Positions 60,351 through 64,000 of a stretch of 64,000 nucleotides of DNA are shown here, piece by piece; positions within the stretch are counted from its first letter, which is position 1, and each line of letters opens with the position of its first letter. The translations under genes were made by a program, and so were the position numbers. This DNA is from Fibrobacter sp. UWEL (GTDB taxonomy: Bacteria; Fibrobacterota; Fibrobacteria; Fibrobacterales; Fibrobacteraceae), in NCBI RefSeq assembly GCF_900142535.1, contig NZ_FRBE01000005.1, positions 124,001 to 188,000 on the forward strand, in the 5' to 3' direction. The notes beneath the pieces were generated by a model. The model made no database searches and was not told the DNA's origin. It saw only the letters and a list, made by a program, of their open reading frames with translations.

Positions 60351-63218
60351 CTAGTTGGAGTCGCGGAGGCAACGGACAGAAAAGCCGACGTCCTTATTGC
60401 CGTAGCTCTCGTCCACGTACGAGTCATCGTAGTCGAAGTACTTGCCGTAGGCGTCATTACTACTGTACTCAGTAGAAGACCAGAAGTCCCCGTAGTCGCC
60501 AGCATTGCCGAAGCTACCACTGTAGTAGAGGCCAGCAGGAAGGACGGAGAAACCGTACGCATCTTCGCCATTGCCACTGCTGTTCCAGCCACTTGTTGAT
60601 TTCAACTTGGTTCCCGCGGTAGAGGTTCCTCCAATAGCACGCCACAGGGTGCTCCAATCGGAGTTGCTAGGCAGGTGCCAGCCCTCGGGGCAGACGCCTC
60701 TCACCACAGTCGTTGAACTTGTCGAAGCGGCTGCACATGTCGTGCCATAGCCACAACCCTTGCCTGCATCGCTGAACACTGCGGCAGAGTCCATGGCGGC
60801 AGACCACAGATACAGGCGACCAGTCACTTCGCAGTTCACCTCCTCGTTATAATAGCAATAGCTCTTTGCGGTTCCCTCGTTGTAATCGTAGTTCAGGTTC
60901 TGCGCCATCCAGGTCTGGGTTCCGATGGTTACAATCTTGTAGGTCTGGTTATCACGCATATCCGTCATGGTACCGTAGGTGATATTCGGATTCAAACGTG
61001 CATCCCTGGGATATGCCCAGGACCAACCTCCCATAAGACTCTTCCAGCCGTCCGCCGAGCAGTAGTACTTGTTGGTTGCGGTAACCACACCGTTTATGAC
61101 CTGGCCCACATCTTCGCTTGAACACATCTGTCTGTAAGTGTCGTAATCAATCGCCGCAGCCTTTACCCAGCCGTTAGTGCGGCATACATAGTATGTTTCG
61201 CTATAGAGTCCAACGGAGTCAATCAGGTTCGTGTAGCAGCCGCCAAGTGTCTTGGACTGCCCGTCAGTCACTTCTCTCCAGCCAGTCGTTCCGTTGCAGG
61301 CATATACCTTGCCCGTATTCACGCGTCCATTCATCAAGTCACCATCCGTTGTAGCAGAGCACTTTGAACGAGCCTCGTAAGTGTCGTTGTAAATATCGGG
61401 AGCCTTGACCCAGCGGTAAGATGTATCTGCAACACCGGTCGCACATACATAATACAGGCCGTTTACCTTGACAGCAGAAGTATCGTTGAGGGACCCCTCG
61501 GTGCAAGCCTTACCGCCATCAGCCTTCTGCTTGTACATGAGGCTATCTATGGCCGTTCCAAGTCTCCACTTATTATCTTCATAGACATACACAAGGTTCG
61601 CGTTCACTCGACCGTTGCGCACATCGCCAGTCTTGAAGTCGTGGCCCCAGCCAGCAGTATCCTTCTCGATATCGGTTGCCACACGCCATTTAATACTATC
61701 GGCATCCACGCAAATAAAGCGTTTCTTGTTCGCTTGGCTCGTGTAGCTTGCGGCGTAGTCCTTGCTTGCTTCGCCATTGCTGTTAGTGGCATTCTTCACG
61801 GTGCCAACAGGAACAGTGTCGCTGCCGCAGACGCCAAGGCCATATTCGCGACTCCAGAAGTTGCGCAGATACTTTTCAAAGCCAGGCACAGAACCGAGGC
61901 TCCAGCCCTTCACATAACCTCGATAAACACCATATTTTTTAGCATTGTCCATATCGGCAGCCCACTTGGCAATGGTGCCGCGTGTAGCCTTGTCGTCCCA
62001 CTTGCCATCCTCTTCAATGTCCTTGCCGAAACTGGCCAGGAGCCCGCTGAGGTCAGCCTCGGAGCGGTCGCCCTGCAGCAAGATGGAAATCGCAAGGAGG
62101 GCTGCGTTCTGGTCGCCTTCGCCAAACACATCCAAGTCTTCGGAATAGCCAAAGCCGTTGTTATCAATACCGAATGCCGCAAAGATTTCCTTCTGGGCGC
62201 GTTTCTTGGAAGCCTTGATAGTGGATTCCAGACCGTTTTCCATGAGGTAGCCCACGCGGTAATATTCCAAGTGGGTCAGCAAGTTGATGTTCACGCTGTT
62301 GCGGGCCTGCAGATCGGAATATGCATTCAGGACGATGCTGGAGGTACTGTTCTTGCCTGAGACTTCGTTACGGTAAAAGCCGTTTGCCGTCAATCGCACA
62401 TAGCTGGATTTCAGGGAAACGTTGTTCACGCTGAAACGACCGTCATCGGTAATGATTTCGCCACCGAAAGTGCGACCGGTCTGCACCAGGCTACGGCTAC
62501 CATCCAGTTCAAAAAGCGTCACCGTGGATCCGTTGATAAAAGGTCCTTTCTGGGAAACGCCGCTCAACTTCGCAAGAGAGACCACATCTTCACCGGGAAC
62601 AACAACCTCCCCACTACCGCCGTTCAGGTTCATGCTGAACTGGTCATCACCGCACTGAATTGTCACAGCATCTTCCGTCTGGGAAACGACCTTGCAGCCT
62701 ACGCCAGGGTCGCCATCTGCGCCATCCTTGCCATCGGCACCAGCAACACCGGTATCACCCTTGTCGCCTTTTTCTCCTTTTTCGCCATCTTTACCATCGG
62801 ATCCTGCAACACCTTGTTCGCCACGTTCACCTTTGGTTCCAGCATCACCTTTGTCCCCCTTGGCTCCATCGGCACCATCTTTACCATTCAGCACCACGCC
62901 GATGGAATCCCCTGCGCAGTAGATGGCGACACCGGAACCATCCGCAAGGTTCTTAGTCTCACAACCAAAATCTGCAGCAGCGCCGGATCCGCCGATAACA
63001 TTCCACTTGCCATCCACGCAAATGCTTGCAGCACCCTTTTCCTTGACCCAAACCTGGTCACCTTCATTATCCGCAGTACATTTAGGCAAACTTGATACAA
63101 GATCAACAATTTCCATCCCGCTAGTATAATTATTGGTGATATTTTCCGTTGTCCCGGAATCGCCACAGGCAATCAAGGTTAGAGGAATCGCAAATCCTGC
63201 AATTTTTGAAATTTTCAT
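60351..63218 (-). CDS. DGR target: FISUMP lipoprotein with collagen-like stalk
   Basis: The 955-residue protein has a lipobox (LTLIAC, Cys18), so it is lipid-anchored and likely on the surface. Residues 112-174 are 21 unbroken Gly-x-y triplets (GKDGADGAK... ), a collagen-like stalk. A domain shared with the other FISUMP lipoproteins follows (SQKGPFINGSTVTLF; YYRVGYLMENG), then Cys-containing repeats, then the FISUMP domain (CPEGWHLPS near 840) whose last 66 residues are the variable repeat. The FISUMP fold is related to C-type lectin-like formylglycine-type domains used by other DGRs. GAGGTG precedes the ATG. Confidence 0.93.
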   Translation of the reverse strand: MKISKIAGFAIPLTLIACGDSGTTENITNNYTSGMEIVDLVSSLPKCTADNEGDQVWVKEKGAASICVDGKWNVIGGSGAAADFGCETKNLADGSGVAIYCAGDSIGVVLNGKDGADGAKGDKGDAGTKGERGEQGVAGSDGKDGEKGEKGDKGDTGVAGADGKDGADGDPGVGCKVVSQTEDAVTIQCGDDQFSMNLNGGSGEVVVPGEDVVSLAKLSGVSQKGPFINGSTVTLFELDGSRSLVQTGRTFGGEIITDDGRFSVNNVSLKSSYVRLTANGFYRNEVSGKNSTSSIVLNAYSDLQARNSVNINLLTHLEYYRVGYLMENGLESTIKASKKRAQKEIFAAFGIDNNGFGYSEDLDVFGEGDQNAALLAISILLQGDRSEADLSGLLASFGKDIEEDGKWDDKATRGTIAKWAADMDNAKKYGVYRGYVKGWSLGSVPGFEKYLRNFWSREYGLGVCGSDTVPVGTVKNATNSNGEASKDYAASYTSQANKKRFICVDADSIKWRVATDIEKDTAGWGHDFKTGDVRNGRVNANLVYVYEDNKWRLGTAIDSLMYKQKADGGKACTEGSLNDTSAVKVNGLYYVCATGVADTSYRWVKAPDIYNDTYEARSKCSATTDGDLMNGRVNTGKVYACNGTTGWREVTDGQSKTLGGCYTNLIDSVGLYSETYYVCRTNGWVKAAAIDYDTYRQMCSSEDVGQVINGVVTATNKYYCSADGWKSLMGGWSWAYPRDARLNPNITYGTMTDMRDNQTYKIVTIGTQTWMAQNLNYDYNEGTAKSYCYYNEEVNCEVTGRLYLWSAAMDSAAVFSDAGKGCGYGTTCAAASTSSTTVVRGVCPEGWHLPSNSDWSTLWRAIGGTSTAGTKLKSTSGWNSSGNGEDAYGFSVLPAGLYYSGSFGNAGDYGDFWSSTEYSSNDAYGKYFDYDDSYVDESYGNKDVGFSVRCLRDSN
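60357..60554 (-). repeat. DGR variable repeat (VR)
   Basis: The 198-base VR encodes residues 889-954 of the target. It differs from the TR at 58076 in 28 positions, all at TR adenines; conserved stretches include GGCTTTTCTGTCCGTTGCC, the probable homing start. 23 of the 26 TR Asn codons have changed (to Asp, Tyr, Ser, Gly, Leu or Val). The hydrophobic core (FSVLPAG, FWSSTE, FSVRCL) is kept. Confidence 0.95.
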
Positions 63219-63246
63219 TTTTCACCTCGTTATTAAAAAACTTGAA

Positions 63247-64000
63247 TTAATCTTTCAGGCAGCGTACTGAATAGAAATTAGACTGTTCCTTGTAGCCATC
63301 GATAAAATTCTGGTTCGATGACGACAGGTACATGTAAGTGGCCATCATGCCTCCTACATCGGTGGAACTCCAGAAACCGGCAAAGCCTCCTAGAGAAACG
63401 AATTCTTCCTCTTCGGCATCATAGTATCCGGCGGCCTTGGCGTTAAACTTGCCGCCAGACTGTCCGGGCTTCGCCAACCATGTTTCACTGGACTTCAGAT
63501 CCAGACCGCCATTGTTTCGAGTAACCGTCGTCTGCAAGGTAATCCATTCCTCCTCGGTGGGCAGGTGCGTGCCCTCGGGGCAAGCGAATTTCGCTATGTC
63601 AAAACTGTACAGCCGACCGTAAATTTCGCAGTTTTCCTCATTGTCGCCATAGCACTTGGAACCTTCCAAAGCCCTATAGGAATTTTCCGCAAGCCAACAT
63701 TGGGAACCATACTTTACCGTCGCATATTTTCGACCGAGATACTCTTCAGAATCTACAATGCTATCCAGGCCGCATCTGAATGTTACGGCAGAGGAACTGG
63801 ATTCTATCGGATCAGGGACCTTGGAAGAAGAACTGCCGGGATTGTCAACTGCGGAACTTCCTGCAGATTCGACCTTCTGCGAGGAGCTGGACGGATTGAC
63901 GATTACCACGTAGGTGGTGTCCTTTTTGCTGCTACTGGACGAGTCATCGTTCTTGACGCTGGAGCTAGAAGCACCAGAAGTTTCCCCACTGCTGGAGGAT
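63247..64000 (-). CDS. FISUMP domain protein, partial at window edge
   Basis: The frame is open to the window end, so the gene start lies outside. A Ser-rich linker (SSSSSKKDTTY..., then further SSSS tracts) precedes a FISUMP domain: YATVKYGSQCWLAEN, CPEGTHLPTEEEW, FWSSTD and the end SVRCLKD. Its tail lacks the run of mutated-Asn positions seen in the VR. It ends 28 bases before the DGR target starts and may be in the same operon. Confidence 0.85.
   Translation of the reverse strand, partial: SSSSGETSGASSSSVKNDDSSSSSKKDTTYVVIVNPSSSSQKVESAGSSAVDNPGSSSSKVPDPIESSSSAVTFRCGLDSIVDSEEYLGRKYATVKYGSQCWLAENSYRALEGSKCYGDNEENCEIYGRLYSFDIAKFACPEGTHLPTEEEWITLQTTVTRNNGGLDLKSSETWLAKPGQSGGKFNAKAAGYYDAEEEEFVSLGGFAGFWSSTDVGGMMATYMYLSSSNQNFIDGYKEQSNFYSVRCLKD

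Noticed and set aside
62700-62890. Long open frames opposite the Gly-x-y region
   Set aside because: The triplet periodicity of Gly codons leaves the other frames open; they have no start signal or family match.

Overview
The window comes from a bacterium that is almost certainly Fibrobacter or a close relative in the Fibrobacterota. It carries several lipoproteins with the FISUMP domain (the Fibrobacter succinogenes major paralogous domain) preceded by Ser-rich linkers, plus a fibro-slime domain protein. A type IV pilus pilMNOPQ cluster, an M23 peptidase and a CHASE2 cyclase fit a Gram-negative, surface-active cell.

Layout. 1-1396: end of greA, then holA. 1418-11206 (minus): pilM-N-O-P-Q, a PilZ protein and pyrR-pyrB-pyrC', where the pyrC product lacks the dihydroorotase metal ligands. 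11365-13077: a hipB-hipS-hipT tripartite toxin-antitoxin module with twin operators. 13151-14316: remnants of two ATPase genes. 14533-19180: two FISUMP lipoprotein loci, each followed by stacked hairpins; the larger is frameshifted at a run of nine A. 19389-32697: cyclophilin, tRNA-Ala, M23 peptidase, a duplicated structured repeat, rplY, tRNA-Gln, ispE, ftsK, a CHASE2 cyclase and panC-dNK-folK. 32981-47790: rho with a long Asn-rich extension, proC, a sigma-54 activator, a TraB/GumN lipoprotein with FecCD-type ABC genes, nspC, tsaE, sufE, a geranylgeranyl-reductase-like flavoprotein, a pentapeptide-repeat protein and radA. 48096-56920: a fibro-slime protein without signal peptide, a dCMP-deaminase-like protein, an SDR, a sodium symporter with a 35-residue partner, RidA, an HD protein and an AAA/PD-(D/E)XK protein.

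The most important region is 57.1-63.2 kb on the minus strand. It is a diversity-generating retroelement (DGR). In transcription order it holds a large FISUMP lipoprotein with a 21-triplet collagen-like stretch, a C-terminal variable repeat (VR, 60357-60554), GC-rich hairpins, a DGR-type reverse transcriptase, an Avd-like accessory protein with an extra N-terminal domain, and the template repeat (TR, 58076-58273). TR and VR are both 198 bp. They differ at 28 positions, and every difference is an adenine in the coding-strand TR. This is the signature of adenine-specific mutagenic retrohoming. 23 of 26 TR Asn codons are changed in the VR. The inferred system is a cell-surface lectin-like protein on a collagen-like stalk whose binding face is diversified by reverse transcription. 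A degenerate DUF2971 gene lies just past the TR, and another FISUMP gene, cut by the window edge, lies upstream of the target.
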